A stretch of 64,000 nt of DNA from Heliocybe sulcata (Eukaryota > Basidiomycota > Agaricomycetes > Gloeophyllales > Gloeophyllaceae): assembly GCA_004369045.1 (NCBI GenBank), contig ML213506.1, positions 496,001 to 560,000 on the forward strand, given 5' to 3'. A program made the translations under genes and the position numbers. Below are positions 46,659 through 58,726 of this stretch, piece after piece. Numbering within the stretch: position 1 is the stretch's first letter; every line of letters begins with the position of its first letter. Under the pieces are notes generated by a model. It made no database searches and was not told the origin of the DNA. It was given only the letters and a program-made list of their open reading frames with translations.

Positions 46659-49600
46659 TCATGGTAACATAGAGACGTCGACACCCAAAGGCAGCAGACT
46701 GCGGTCCTGAAGCTTAGCCTTCTCCCAATCAAGCTTCTGGAGCTGTCAATCACGATGTCCGTCAGCTTTAGCTGATGTCTACTTCGATGGATGGCGACAC
46801 ACCTGTTCCTGTGCTTCTGTCACGGTAAGCAGGTGCATATGATCGGGTACCTGACCTTGGTTCTGTTTACATACAGATAGAGCAGAAGTATATAAGATTG
46901 TGGTAGCTTAGAACGCACTAGGTACTCCTCATCCAAGTCTCGGAAACTCAACCGCAAATCCAGTGGTAGCTGCGTAGGCATGACCACCACATGGACCGCT
47001 GGTGTAAATGGCCTCGAGGCCGCCACCCGATTGGATATTTCCTATGTAAGTTAGCAACGAGCGGCCTGGAGACAGTAAACACCATTCACCATAACAGTGG
47101 ACAGCGCCAGTTTGATATCCTCTCGTTTACCTCTTGCCTCGCTGCCAACAAGGACGAAGAACTCCCAGATACAGTCGATAATGTAGACACAGCTGGAGAC
47201 CGCTTCTTCAGCAGTAAATGAAGGTACAAGGTGTATCTTCCACGACCATGGTATGAGAATATATAAAGGGATGTCAGACAGGCTAAGACTTACCGGCTCC
47301 TGTCCATCAGACACGTCAACACGCCATATCCGAGGATCAGTCTTTGCTGACGAAGCCCTCCATCTCCAGTGGTCGGCTTTTGCGTAATCTCGATCGCCCA
47401 ATACCATCCAGAACATTTCGTCGTCGTCACTCTCTCCCTCGACGAGCTCGATGACGCTTTCCGGATCCCCGGAAAGACTTCTAGCATAGTCCACAGCCGC
47501 TTGTCGCTCCTGGGACAATGAACCACATCCGTGCCACACGTAGAAGGTGCCTAGTATCGACAGGCAGTAGCTGAAACCAGAACAAAGATTCCGGATGCTC
47601 TAGGGACCGATCAATCAAAGTGTGCACGAATTGAGAGCAGCAATGCACTGACCAGATCATGTTCATCGATAAAGATGTAACCCCGGTTCCGGCGAACAAG
47701 GTGCATGCAGGTATTCTCCGACGACCAATGCTCGCGCGTCCCCTTACGGCGCATTGTGAATTTGAATCCTCCATTTCATGGATCAGGACATACCTGTCTT
47801 ATGGTCACGCGGCCACCAAGGACACGCACCAGTTCAATAGGCTCGTTGTATTGCTGCACTCGCTCCTACAAGCTGTCAGTGTCGCCCTGTCTCAGCGTAA
47901 CGTTTCAAGCATACCAGGCTAGTCCCATAACGCTTAGCCAGCTCTTGCAGCTTACGCTCTTCTCTTTCCTCCAGTCGAGCCTTCTTACCGCACCAGCCCC
48001 ATACTTTATTCGACACAAGACCACTAGCCTTCGACTTGTGTCGATGGATGATAGCCAGGACTTCCGTGTCGTAGAAAATATGTGAATCTTTCTGGACTGC
48101 TGTCGCCGCGTTACCGAGAATGGTCATGACATCGACTGATATAGAGCTGTCATTCGGATCAGCTTTCGAAGTTGGGCGTTTCTTCTTCAGCAAGGCCGGG
48201 ACATCAACGGAAGGGAGAGGCCTATCAGTGATATCTATGGATTGTCGATCATTAAGCATCACATAATAGATTCCGAGCCCGGACTTACTCAAATGGACAA
48301 GCTCGGGAACACCTTGATGAGCAGCTTCCGGTGCCGCGTACTCCGTTACCTCTGACGGCTGGTTGTCTACCTCTGGTCGAGAAGGCTCTTCCTTCTGTTC
48401 AAGCTCTTTCTCCTCCTGCTCTGGGGGTTCAATAGGCTTGACCTCGGAGTCCTCGTCCTTGATAGTCTTGATCTCCTCAGCCACAAGCGTCGGGCTAGGC
48501 TCGACATTATCCTCAAGTGGAACAGCCTTCCTTGCTAGCGTTCCCTCGGGCGACGGCGCCGGCGTCCGCTCCTCCTCTAAAGGCGGCATCATAATAGCGG
48601 AATACCTGTCATAACTCGTCCTCCGATTTTGCAACGGCGGTACAGGGAGAGGTCGACCAATCCTCGGAATCGGCGCTGGTTTAGGCTCTAGCTCGGGCAA
48701 CCGCTCGGGCTCCGGCTCTAGCTCTGGTTCTGGGGGTGACGGAGAGAGCGGCGCAGGCGACACGGACGACTCCCTGCTGTGCACCTCTTGGAAGGCCTGC
48801 GCAACGTCCATAACTGTCGCTCTATTCCCTGTACTCGGTATACGCGCGTGTTTTGGGCGGGTCGCTACAGGGGTCTTCTCCTCCTTCTGCTGAACAGGTG
48901 GTGAAGATGGGTAAGAAGGAGCGGTGGCTAAACCAGGCAAAGCTTGCCTCCCCACCATACCCTTTGGTTGAGGGGACGTCGGAGGCTGGGGGCTGACGCC
49001 TCTAGCTGGTACAACAGGCTTCACGCCGATGACTGCTCCATTGGTCCAGCGATCTGTAACGCGCCCAGTGCTACTCTCTGACGGTGTAGGTGGTTCCTCC
49101 GCTGCCTCTTTGGGAGTAACAATGCTCGGGCTAGGCGGTGTAGCTGTGAGAGGGGCATCTGGTGCAGGTGCTACCAGTTCCTGAGCAGGCTCTGGAGTCG
49201 GAGTCACATGGATGGGAGGAGCTGCTGCAGGTTGCGTCTTAACCTCTGGCTCTTCAGCTATCGGAGCAGGCGCTTCGATCTTGCTCGGCTTGGCGTCTTT
49301 GCCCTTCCGGCGCATTTTCACTCGGTCTTTCGTCGGCTATAGAGCACGTCAGAACATGCCACCTCTCACATCAACGCAGACAAATCCAAACAAAAACTCG
49401 ATAGAATCATATGTAGTCTAAAGCATAAATGAAGATGCAAGATAATAGGAGCGTGTACAATCTAGAGAGGAAATGCGATTACCAGAATGGACGCACATGA
49501 CTTAATGGCTTGCCCGACGATGCCGCGACAGCCACGCTCCCACCCGTCCGATGATTCTTGACCCGGACACCCATCTCATCAGTCTCGCGCGGTGGCGTCG

Positions 49601-51384
49601 ACGTCGGCCTTGACGTAGGAGGCGCATCGCCAGTCTTGACAGGCTTGATATACGATATCATCGTATTCGACGAGCCAAGCGCCGGGGCGTCGCTCTCTCC
49701 TGCCTTCGCAGCTATATTCGGCAAAGACGGCGCAGACTTGAGTGAACGTCCCGTCGGCATAGGCTTGATGATCTGCGGTTCGCGGGTAGTAGGACCAGTA
49801 GTGTGCGAGCTTACGGTAGGATCAGCAGTAAATGACTTCCGCATGGGCGACGGCTTGGGGGAGACGGATGGCGGCGGGGATGATGCGCCAGTGTTCGACG
49901 CCGCCGGCCATCGGTCGAGCACATTCGACAACCTCCTCCCGCCCGATCCCTTTTCCTGAGGCGGAGGGGTCTTTGGCGGGGGAGAGCCAGTGGTGGCCTG
50001 CGTCAGCTCAGTACTCGCCCTGACAATGCTCTGCACGAAGCCTCGTCCTTTCAGCCTGCTTAAGCTGGGCGTAGGCTGCTTCTCTGGGGGTGGCTTTAAG
50101 AACGCAGGAGAAGGTCTCTGGGACGGGATGACTTGTGGACCATAGGAGGATGGCTTTGGGTCAGGCTGCTTGGGCCGGGCGAGTGATGGAGTGGTTATGG
50201 GTGTCTTGCTGGGCGTTGTAGGCGAAGATGCCGTAGATGCGATGGATGCGATAGACTGAGACGGACTGAATGAACGGGAAGGTGAGATATATGGAGTTGA
50301 GATCGAAGGAGACGGAGAGATAGGCGACTTTGCAGGAGCAGCAGCAGGAGTCACCCTCCCATTAGATGGCGTAGTAGAGCGCCTTTCAGAAACAGGAGAA
50401 TAAGATATTGAACCACGAGCAGGTTCCAGCTGAGGCTCGGATGGAGGAGATGACACCCTCTTCCAAGGTGCGTCGCCAGTGGGCGTGCTGATCGTCCGGT
50501 CCCGCACACGATCCTTCCCGCCAGTCGGTTGCGGCTTCAATGCTTGCTCCTCCAGCTTCTCCACATACCGCCTCGCAACAGAAGGCGTGCTGACTCTCCG
50601 GTCCCTCTGGAAGAGCGGAGGTGATACAGGCTCTTCACGGTGTGCCGGTTCGGGAGACGCAGGTGCAGGCACTCGTCCCTTGCTTGTCATGCCAGGCATA
50701 GCGACCCCGCCTCGGCCAAAGATCGGATGGGGCGTTTTGATATCCTGCAGAGTCTTCTGCTCGAACTGCGTAGGGTCATGTGCGTCCTGCTGAGGGGCAT
50801 GTTTCTTGAGACGAGGGCCTGTCCCACGACCGCCCATGAACTGTGCCAGAGAGATCGCTTGCGGCTTAGGTTGCGAGATGGGGGGTCGATGACTCGCTGG
50901 TGGTGGTGATGCTGCACTCGACGTTTCCTCTACTGATGGAGGACTTGCGCTCGAAGGACCCATGAGCTTCTGCAGAGCATCGTCCTGATGCCTCTGCCTT
51001 TCCGCAACAGGCTTCATGTCCTCTGATATAGGACTTGTAAACCCTGTCCTAAGCGGTGACAATGGTGTCTCAGCTCTAGCTACCCGCCATGTCACCCGAT
51101 CCAAGTCAATTCCGCCATTCATACCATAGTCACTGAATCCACTCGCCTAACTCTGTCCCACTCCCCGCTGCCTTCGGACTTGCATACATCGCACTACGCC
51201 TCTGCCTCGCAAGTCGACTAGCCGCAATCTCTTCCTCCAGCTTCCGCTGCTCCGTTTCCTCGTCCTCGTCGACCTGGCGCTGCAGCGCCTTGATCTTGCT
51301 CGTCCATTGCGCTAGGTCTGTTTCAGGGCCTGCCTTGGGTAGGTCAAAGGATCGTGGCCGGAGTACGCTGCTGGAGGCGTCCAT
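46659..51384 (-). CDS. DUF4045-gelsolin repeat actin-binding protein
   Basis: Large multi-exon gene; the first exons are 51384-51188, 51132-49497 and 49336-47916. The N-terminus has the charged coiled DUF4045 opening (LAQWTSKIKALQRQVDEDEE, TEQRKLEEEIAASRLARQRR), followed by about 900 residues of Pro/Ser/Thr-rich disorder. Gelsolin-type repeats follow: PELVHLSKSGLGIYYVMLND, SHIFYDTEVLAIIHRHKSKA, PIELVRVLGGRVTIRQ, ENTCMHLVRRNRGYIFIDEH, SQERQAAVDYARSLSG, MFWMVLGDRDYAKADHWRWR, VYIIDCIWEFFVLVGSEARG, RPFTPAVHVVVMPTQLPLDL and LLPLGVDVSMLP. DUF4045 plus gelsolin repeats is a known fungal architecture, predicted to bind or sever actin. In relatives I recall, a short segment follows GVDVSMLP. Here a stop comes at once, so the 3' end (46659) may be wrong or truncated. 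Confidence 0.8.
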
Positions 51385-51708
51385 CGTCGGCGTCAACGAC
51401 AAAGGAGGTGTTATCGTTAGTGCACAAATCCGAGCCTCACGGGAAAGTAGCACCTCCACGAGGGGAAAGAAGTCACGTGGCACGGCATACTAGCTGCCAC
51501 AGGTTTCGCTCGCTGTGCACCACGACGGCAAACAATAATACAATGCCATCCAAAATTATGATTATTGATTTATTGCCTGTGCATTCCGGAAAGCAGGTAC
51601 AAAAGTACATAGTGCAATGATCGTCCGTTGAATGATTAATGAGTTACCAGTGCGCTGCGTGATGCTAAGTCGTTGTTCCCATTACAACCCGTGTGATGTA
51701 TCATGAAT
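51385..51708. other. Gap between the gelsolin gene start and the GPI-protein gene end
   Basis: 324 bp; contains the gelsolin gene promoter and the 3' UTR of the GPI-anchored protein gene. No open frame or repeat of note. Confidence 0.4.
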
Positions 51709-52686
51709 TTAGGCGAGCACGACAAACGCAGAGAACACTGCGATCAATGACGTCGCAGCCAGCCCGAGGGCGCCACCGCTAGAGACCAGCGAAGCACGGC
51801 CCATAGCCGCGCTCTTGGACGTAACAGCAGCAGAGGCCGTCGTCGCAATCTCAACGATGCCTGAAGGCGCAGAACCGTCTAGAGAGTACAGTGAGCCTGA
51901 AGTCAGAGGCCATATATAAGAACACGTGCTTACCAAGGAATGACGCGCCACATTGCTGCGACAGCACCGGGCTCGCCTGGCTGACCTGGGCGGGGAACGC
52001 CTTGCTCGCGATGTTATACGCTTGCTTGACGCAGTTCGAGCAAGTCACGTTCGACGGGATATTGTTCAGGGTGGAAGTCCCGTTGGAGGACACCTGCATG
52101 GCGAGTTGCATGATCTTGTTGACCGAGAGCGTTCCCTCAGTGTCTTGAAGATTGGTTAGGAGTTCGGTGGCGCACATCGTGTTGCCGTCGTTTGCACTGT
52201 AGTGACATAGTATAAGACTCAGACATAACTGGGATTCAGAGCTGTACTCACTCCTGCAGGCATGCAATTTGCCTGACTGCCGGGTACGCAAGCTGAATAA
52301 TCGGGGTCACAAGCGACAACGCGCTACTCGACGTCCCCAGCCCATGTGCCTCGAGGTCGCTCTGGCACCCGCTTGTGACATTCGACACCGCGGCAGAAAT
52401 AGCGTCGTTCGTGCACGCCGGCTGAGCGCACATTCCTTGAAGCCAGCTGTTCACCGGGTCGATGACACTCTCATCAGAGTTCGTGGCGAGCGGGATCAAA
52501 GCTTTTGCGTTAAGGCAAGAATATTCGGGGTTCGTGACGAGGGTGGTGATAGTCGAGATACACCCTGAGGAGAGGGACCTTGAAGGAGGTCAATCGTTGA
52601 ACAATGCCGAGAATAAAAACGACTTACTGCGCAGAAACGAGCCCGGCACCCAGGATCACAGAGGTCAGAGCAGCGGTGGTCTTCAT
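51709..52686 (-). CDS. Secreted cysteine-rich GPI-anchored protein (DUF7729-like)
   Basis: Four exons (52686-52628, 52578-52252, 52196-51934, 51878-51709) give 272 aa. A signal peptide (MKTTAALTSVILGAGLVSAQ) leads directly into SLSSGCISTITTLVTNPEYS. The mature part has about ten spaced cysteines in motifs such as WLQGMCAQPACTNDAISAAV, NTMCATELLTN and NVTCSNCVKQAYNIASKAFP, and several N-glycosylation sequons (NVT, NGT). The C-terminus is Ser/Ala-rich and ends in a hydrophobic tail (LAATSLIAVFSAFVVLA), as for GPI attachment. This layout matches an agaricomycete family of cell-wall or surface proteins that I believe is DUF7729; the number is from memory. Its role is unknown; likely wall structure or surface interaction. 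Confidence 0.85.
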
Positions 52687-54642
52687 GGCGAACGTAGCAA
52701 GCACTCAAGAATTGGAAGAAGAAGCGGCGGCGGCGGATAGAACAAGAATTGAGAGCAAATGACAGTGATCCCGCACCGGTCGAGTTATAAGCAAGAACCT
52801 TAGAAAGCGGTGGAATGAAAATGCACAGGTCAGGCGGAGACTCGCAGAGCCAAGTAAGAAGAGAAATGCGGAGTAACACGACGGTGTTATATGCCGTATA
52901 AATAGCCAAGGCGGGTGGCACAGCTTTGATAGCCACCCCGCCTCGCAACGCTCTCGGCAAAGAGTTGTTGTCTATGCATATTCTTTCTATAGAACACCGT
53001 GACGCACTGCACAACAGAAGTCTCGTAATGCTTGTAACTCACTGCTCAGGCCCCCCATTCCGCACCCAAATGCATGCCCATCTGCGCAGTGATCAAGTGG
53101 CTCTTCTCGCACCGGCTTCATCACGAGGATATGTTCCGCGAGTGCCTGCGCGGCGAGGCGAGGCGCTGGCGGCCAGACACCGTTCACAGCTTTCGAAAGG
53201 TCGCATCAACTAAAGCCGTCACTGCCTCGGCTCGACAGGTTAGGCAGGGTCCATGATGCATCCATGGTCAGTACTCAGTACCAGTTACGCCAAGCTGCAA
53301 GGCATGCCATCAGGCCAGGCTGCAGGAGCCTCGGAAGGCAAGTGCATTGAGCTCGTTATAGCAAGAAGACCCCGAACGACACCATGTTGCAATCTCTTCT
53401 GGGGAGCTGTCTCTTCCCTAGCTTTGCATGAAACAAGCTCTACCAATTGTCAGCAACCGGCTATCATTGCACGAATGACTATCGACGAGGCTGTACGACA
53501 ACTGCGATTATGACTCCGTAGGGTGATCCAGGTCCTGTCCCTGTGGCGCCTTGTGCAGCGCTCTCGCGCGCCAGTACTTGCTCGCTTTCTCCGACGGTTT
53601 CCAGGCATCTGCGGACGTCTCCCGACGGCTCTGTTGATGCTTATGCGTCGCGGAGTTGAGATCACCAGGGGCAGGATCTGCTGAACATCTTTGGAAGGAC
53701 AGCCTCCACCGTCCGACGTCCTTCTTGAAGATGAGAGCTGGTTTGTGCCACTCATTCTTACTCAAGCGCCCTGTCACCTCTACTGCGATATGTGGTCTGA
53801 GAGAGAAGCAGCACTTCATCAGCCTCATATAACAAACCATGCATTCGAAAGTGAGTGGAAATCTTTGTTCTCCTTCTCTCTCCTGCCGCCCGCCTTGACT
53901 GCGGTCGCCGCCTGATATATTCACACAGCGGGTCCGACTCCCTATGATGTCAGGTGTCGACAGAGCCATATGGACGCTCTTCTCTATGTGCGAAGAAGAG
54001 AAAGCTGTTCACCAACTCTGACAAAGGTGATAGTGCTGACAGAAACCCTTAGTATTTGATCCTGTGACGGCTGGCCCGGGAAAGGTGTGCAAATGTCAGG
54101 ATCTCTGATTCTGCCTCTGGAATGCAGAGTTTTCTGATGTTTCAGGACTTTTCCGACGTCTTTTGTGTACGCGCAGGATACGTGACGCCGACGGTGCCTA
54201 TCCAACCGGCCTACGCTCGGGCCCGCGGGACTGAACGCAGCCTGCGTTCAGACATGACTTCGGTGTAGCTAAAAGTATTAAATAGGTGAGTCTGCTGTGC
54301 GTACTGTATGTATGACCTGGAAGAGTTGTGGTATAGCTTATTGGGGAGGAATGCCCTAGAGTTTACTCTTCGACCACGACTAGAGACTCGCACGACTGCA
54401 TTTCATTATGGTCAGCTATAAGGAAGTATTAGCTAGATAGTAAGCTCTAGGCTGGTCCGTAATAGTTTTGGATACTGATATGTTAATAAGCATCTTCTAT
54501 AATTATGTACGCGTAGGCATATAAGTCTGTTCAGCGAGCTCGTGCGCGCCACAGCCACCCTCGGCGTCTGCCGACTACGGGTGCCGTTATCTCATCGTCT
54601 CAAAAGCGAATCCCGGATCTCTTTGCTCTCTTTGCTACCGAA
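52687..54642. other. 2-kb gap between the GPI-protein gene and ADE8
   Basis: This is the shared upstream region of two divergent genes. A minus-strand frame at 53969-53508 (153 codons) has no homology I recognise and a composition like random GC-rich frames, so it is not called. A TATA-like TATTAAATAGG lies near 54275. Nothing else is supportable. Confidence 0.4.
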
Positions 54643-55607
54643 ATGTCTTCGAACGTTCTTGCTGTAACAACAGAAATTGATGAAGCCGACAGACGGATAG
54701 TCGTTCTTATATCCGGCTCAGGTAAGCTCGCTTATTGTTGTCCTTCGATTGCCCGTAGTCAAAATTTCAGGACCATCTCCGGTTACCCTTGCGCAGGGAC
54801 TAACTTGCAAGCCCTGATCGACGCACGGAATACCCCTCGTTTACCACACACCCGAATAACGCTTGTCCTCTCAAATCGAAAGGCGGCCTATGGTTTGACG
54901 AGAGCTGCAGAGGCCGACCCACCTATTCCCACCGCGTACCTCGCCCTCCAACCTTTCCTGAAAGCGAACCCAGGCAAGACGCGAGATGATTACGATGCCG
55001 AGGTCGCTCGCATAGTTATACGAGAGAAGCCCGATCTGGTCGTCCTCGCGGGATGGATGCACGTCCTTGGTGAAGGTTTCCTCGACATCGTGAGCGCACA
55101 GCGCGCACTCGACGGGGAATCAAAGCCTGAAAAGCCGATCCCTGTGATCAACCTCCACCCTGCCCTACCTGGCGCTTTTGAGGGTACTCACGCAATTGAG
55201 CGGACGTTTGAGGCATTCCAGAAAGGCGAGATAGATAAGGCTGGCGTGATGGTGCACCGGGTGATCAAGGAGGTGGACCGCGGTGAGCCGATCCTTGTGC
55301 GGGAGGTCCAGATTCGCAAGGGTGAGCCCATCGAGGCGTTTGAGGACAGATTGCATAGGACGGAGTGGGAAATTATTGTCGATGCGACGAAGAAGGTCTT
55401 GGACGAGATCAAGCCTGTCAAGGTGGGTGATTCTACGCTACACCTCGCCATCGTACTGATATACCGGAAGCCATCGTAATACATTTCGTCTAGGTGTATC
55501 GTCCAAATATCGATGTATTTGATTATAGAGAAGTGCGATTTATCCCTAGAGAGTTCAATGCCGCCTCTCGTGGTGCCGGCACCCCTCGACTCCCATCGTC
55601 TTCATAG
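54643..55607 (+). CDS. ADE8: Phosphoribosylglycinamide formyltransferase (GAR transformylase)
   Basis: Exon 1 (54643-54721) and exon 2 (from 54797) join across GSG|TNLQ, giving the substrate-loop signature VVLISGSGTNLQALID. Further signatures are PDLVVLAGWMHVLGEGFL, PVINLHPALPGAFEGTHAIE (catalytic His of the IHPALP motif) and AGVMVHRVIKEVDRGEPILV. This monofunctional enzyme transfers a formyl group from 10-formyl-THF to GAR in purine synthesis; animals use a trifunctional fusion instead. Two 3' ends are possible. Reading through gives a stop at 55477-55479 (253 aa). Splicing an intron 55423-55493 (GTGGGT donor, CTAG acceptor) adds VYRPNIDVFDYREVRFIPRE and more, ending at 55607 (272 aa). The core ends before either, so both should be active. 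Confidence 0.95.
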
Positions 55608-56640
55608 AAGAAGCAATCACTTTCGCCCTGAGCTCTGTTACGATATCACATATCCGCAGGAGGAGCCCGTTGATCGCTGCCTTGCTAGGCTGGACTCCCA
55701 TAACCTAGACAAGATGCAGCTCGTTGGCAGCGTCTGATCCAACTGATACGTTTCGTCTAATCACCTCGTATTGCTGTGAAAGGAAGTCAGGGCCACATAT
55801 TATATGCATCTGCTCCTGCGGCGGAAGCGCAGGACCAGGTTCGTCTCTGCTTAAATATCCGTCAGCAGGACATTGACGCACATTGTGTCTGACAGCGGCG
55901 GTAGTCCAACTCAGAGCAAGGTAAGCGGCAGGCCCGCGATCTGCTCCGTTTGGCCGTTGGACATCAGCAAACTCTATTGGATTGTTATCGATATTCATCG
56001 TGATGTTATGGCATTAGGAAGCCCAAACTCCCGTCAAAGCACACAGTCGCCACTTTCAGGCCAAGAGAATCTCGGCTCCGGACATTAGAAGGTTACCGAT
56101 ATATATGTGCCGTACTGACGACCCTTACCTTGTCTTGCTTTCTTTACAGGCCGGCGTCTTCAGAGTCTATGCCGCCACCAGACATAAGCGACATCGATGT
56201 GCTGCTATTCTTCACGACCCTGACACTGTCGCTATCCTGGCCTAGTCTGTATGGCATCTGCGCGAGCTTCATCGCTCCTCAGTCCTTGCAGGGAAGGCCG
56301 CTGTACCGATGAAGCTACGATACGCTCTCATGCCTTCGCCACGAACTGAATGGTGTCAGTTCATGGGAGTGGAAGCAAGATAAGTCGATTCTTGATGTGA
56401 TATACCGTCCAAGAGGTGCTGTAAAACCCCTTCGCCACCACGGCCAGCTATCTTTGGGCGCGTTCTTGCTCGGGGTACGGTATTTATGGCTCATGCCTTC
56501 ATTGAGTCACATGTTCATTATTCCATGGCCCTTTCACTTCACTATAACCTGCTTCTATATGATTGTCTGGAGTACTTATAGCAGACGCCGAGGTCTGCTG
56601 TTAGCCAGGTCTCCCAGCCTCCCTCCTGGCGATTCACAAG
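55608..56640. other. Gap before GH17-2
   Basis: No supportable gene. The last 70 bp (GCCGAGGTCTGCTGTT, then CT-rich sequence) parallel the upstream region of GH17-1, with ACTTATAGCAG near 56574-56584 as a possible TATA-type element. Remaining frames are short and lack motifs. Confidence 0.45.
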
Positions 56641-58095
56641 ATGCGGCTCTCACTCCGGGTCCCCGGTCTGTCTCTCGTCGTCCTTGCACTTGACTTGGTC
56701 TCTGCATTCCCTCTCGACTTCCCCAATCATGCTCTATCTCTCAGGGACAGCGTCTCCGACCTGTCATCTGACTTAGGTTTCATGTCCAGCAATCGGGGTC
56801 TCGAAGAAAGACAGGACTCTGGAGGACAGCCGGCACCGAACTGTTACCCTGCGCTTGGATTCCCCATGCCTTCCGCGCCGCCGGAGGACAATACCCAGTG
56901 GTGGTGTGATCCCACGACTGAGTACGCTTTCATGGGGTTCAGTTATGAAATCACCGATTGTAAGTGACCGACTCAATATGGTACGACGTTCGCTGTACCC
57001 AGCTCTTCCCAGGTCAAAGCCTACAGCAGCTTATCGAAGAGTTCAGAGATATACGGTACCACTTTAACTCTCGATACATTCGTCTGTATGGTTTCTGCGA
57101 TAACGAGGGCTACTAGTAAGTGTACTGCACCCGATGTAGATTGGACTGACAGGGTACAATCCACAGTGATGACGTTGTATCTGCGGCTTGGGAGAACTCT
57201 CTGGGTGTTCACGCCCTCATCTGGGTAAGCACTCAGTTGCCCTTCTCTCCATTCGCTAGGCTTATTGGCCTCGATCATGATTTAGTTCGGATTTGACGGC
57301 TCAGACATCTGGATGACGCGGCGCGATACACTCTTTGCCGCCCTTCACTCTAATCCTCTTGCTAAGTTCGTGACCCGTGGGGTGCAATTCGGCTCGGAGC
57401 CCCTCTACGACAACGTCCTTCCTCCCGACCAACTCACGGAGCAGGTCATCTTGGCAAAGCAGAACCTCAGCAGTCTGAACATTCCGGTCACGGTATCTGA
57501 GCTGGCTTATGGTTACCAAGAACGCGGGGGTGGCCAGGATGTACTGGACGCAATTGACTACATCAACATCCACATGCTGCCCTTCTTCTCGGCGAATGCT
57601 ACTACAGGTCAGCCTCCGTGCTGATGTGTTCTGATACGTTCTGATTCGATTCGTTTTAGCGAATAATGCGTGGCCGCTGGTGCTCACTGACCTTGACTGG
57701 TTCGTTGAACACGGCGACGGCAAGAAGATGTACTTTGACGAGGTGGGTATCTTGTAGCTGCTTGATCTTCTTTTCTTGAGCTCGTATTTGATTTAGAACG
57801 GCTGGCTGTCTTCCGCAACCCTTCCGAGCCAACAGCCCACTAGTCCTTACGCCGTCGCCAACGTCCAGAACGAATACGTACGTTTTCTCTCTATCCTGCG
57901 GTGTATCCATCTTACAGCTATCACCAGGATTACTACGTCCTCCTTGATGAGCACTGCGAATATTTGAAAGCCGTAGAGGGAGGTGGAATCGGCTGGTTTG
58001 CCCACATCTACTCGGACTATATGGAGCCTGGATACGGGATCTACAACAGCTCTATGCAGCAGAAGTTCCCTTTCCATCCTAGGACGGAATGCTAA
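56641..58095 (+). CDS. Secreted GH17 beta-1,3-glucanase-type glycosidase, copy 2
   Basis: Seven exons (56641-56959, 57013-57115, 57167-57224, 57286-57607, 57660-57742, 57797-57877, 57928-58095) give 377 aa. The signal peptide is MRLSLRVPGLSLVVLALDLV. A possible dibasic-free processing region (NRGLEERQ) precedes the catalytic part. GH17 landmarks are EEFRDIRYHFNSRYIRLYGF, RGVQFGSEPLYDN (proton donor Glu), NIPVTVSELAYGYQERGGGQ, YINIHMLPFFSANATT and KKMYFDENGW (nucleophile Glu), ending WFAHIYSDYMEPGYGIYNSS. Exon lengths match copy 1 for exons 1-4, so the two arose by duplication. The protein is predicted to act on beta-1,3-glucan in the wall. Family gene E follows 631 bp downstream on the same strand. 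Confidence 0.93.
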
Positions 58096-58726
58096 CGCCC
58101 TAGGTATCCGGTTGGCTCACATTTGCTGAGGAACATATGCTTCCGCTGTGTTGTACAATATCACTATCTGGGATACCTGTGTTGTGGAAGGCGTTGCTTA
58201 CTGCGAAGACGACTCTGCACTATCGAATGCTCCCATGTATAGCATCTTCATTGAGCGAGAGAATAAATGCCCTTACCACTTGTTCTGTAGATTTAGCGTT
58301 GCCGTACGGCTCTACATCTCCTTCCATCTGACATTTCCTTCTAGTGGCGTCCCAGGTTTCCAGTGACACGCGTCCAGACAAGTTTAGATTCACATCGATG
58401 ACTGACCCGAGCGCGAGCCACAAGCCAGGCGATTGTGGCTTGATGTGATTACTACTTTGGGGGCCTATTCCCACGGGATGCGCCTCTTCTAGATGCGCAT
58501 TTGCCACTCTGCTCCCTTCACCGCTACCTCAACCACCCCCACCCACCACTCTGCTTATCACTTTCCACTCTTCTATCGGTGTATACACTCTCGTGTTGCA
58601 CACGCCCAGGTCGACTTTCCCAGACGTCAACACTGCATTGCTCGGCACAGTGCCGCGCACGAGCCACACCGACTGCCACAAGTGATAAACGCACTCTACC
58701 CAGCGAAGACGAAAGCACCTCTCCCA
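58096..58726. other. Gap between GH17-2 and gene E, with a pyrimidine-rich leader
   Basis: From about 58500 to 58720 the sequence is C/T/A-rich (CCACCCCCACCCACCAC), like the leader of gene C (CCACCCCCACCACTTCCC), and is probably the 5' UTR of gene E. A short open stretch near 58150-58280 (YNITIWDTCVVEGVAYCEDD) has no splice support. Confidence 0.45.

Noticed and set aside
49558-49959. Plus-strand frames within 48.3-51 kb
   Set aside because: All are antisense shadows of the Pro/Ser-rich second and third exons of the gelsolin gene.
53508-53969. 153-codon minus-strand frame
   Set aside because: No recognisable motif, no conserved-looking core and no intron signals; cannot be told from a chance frame.
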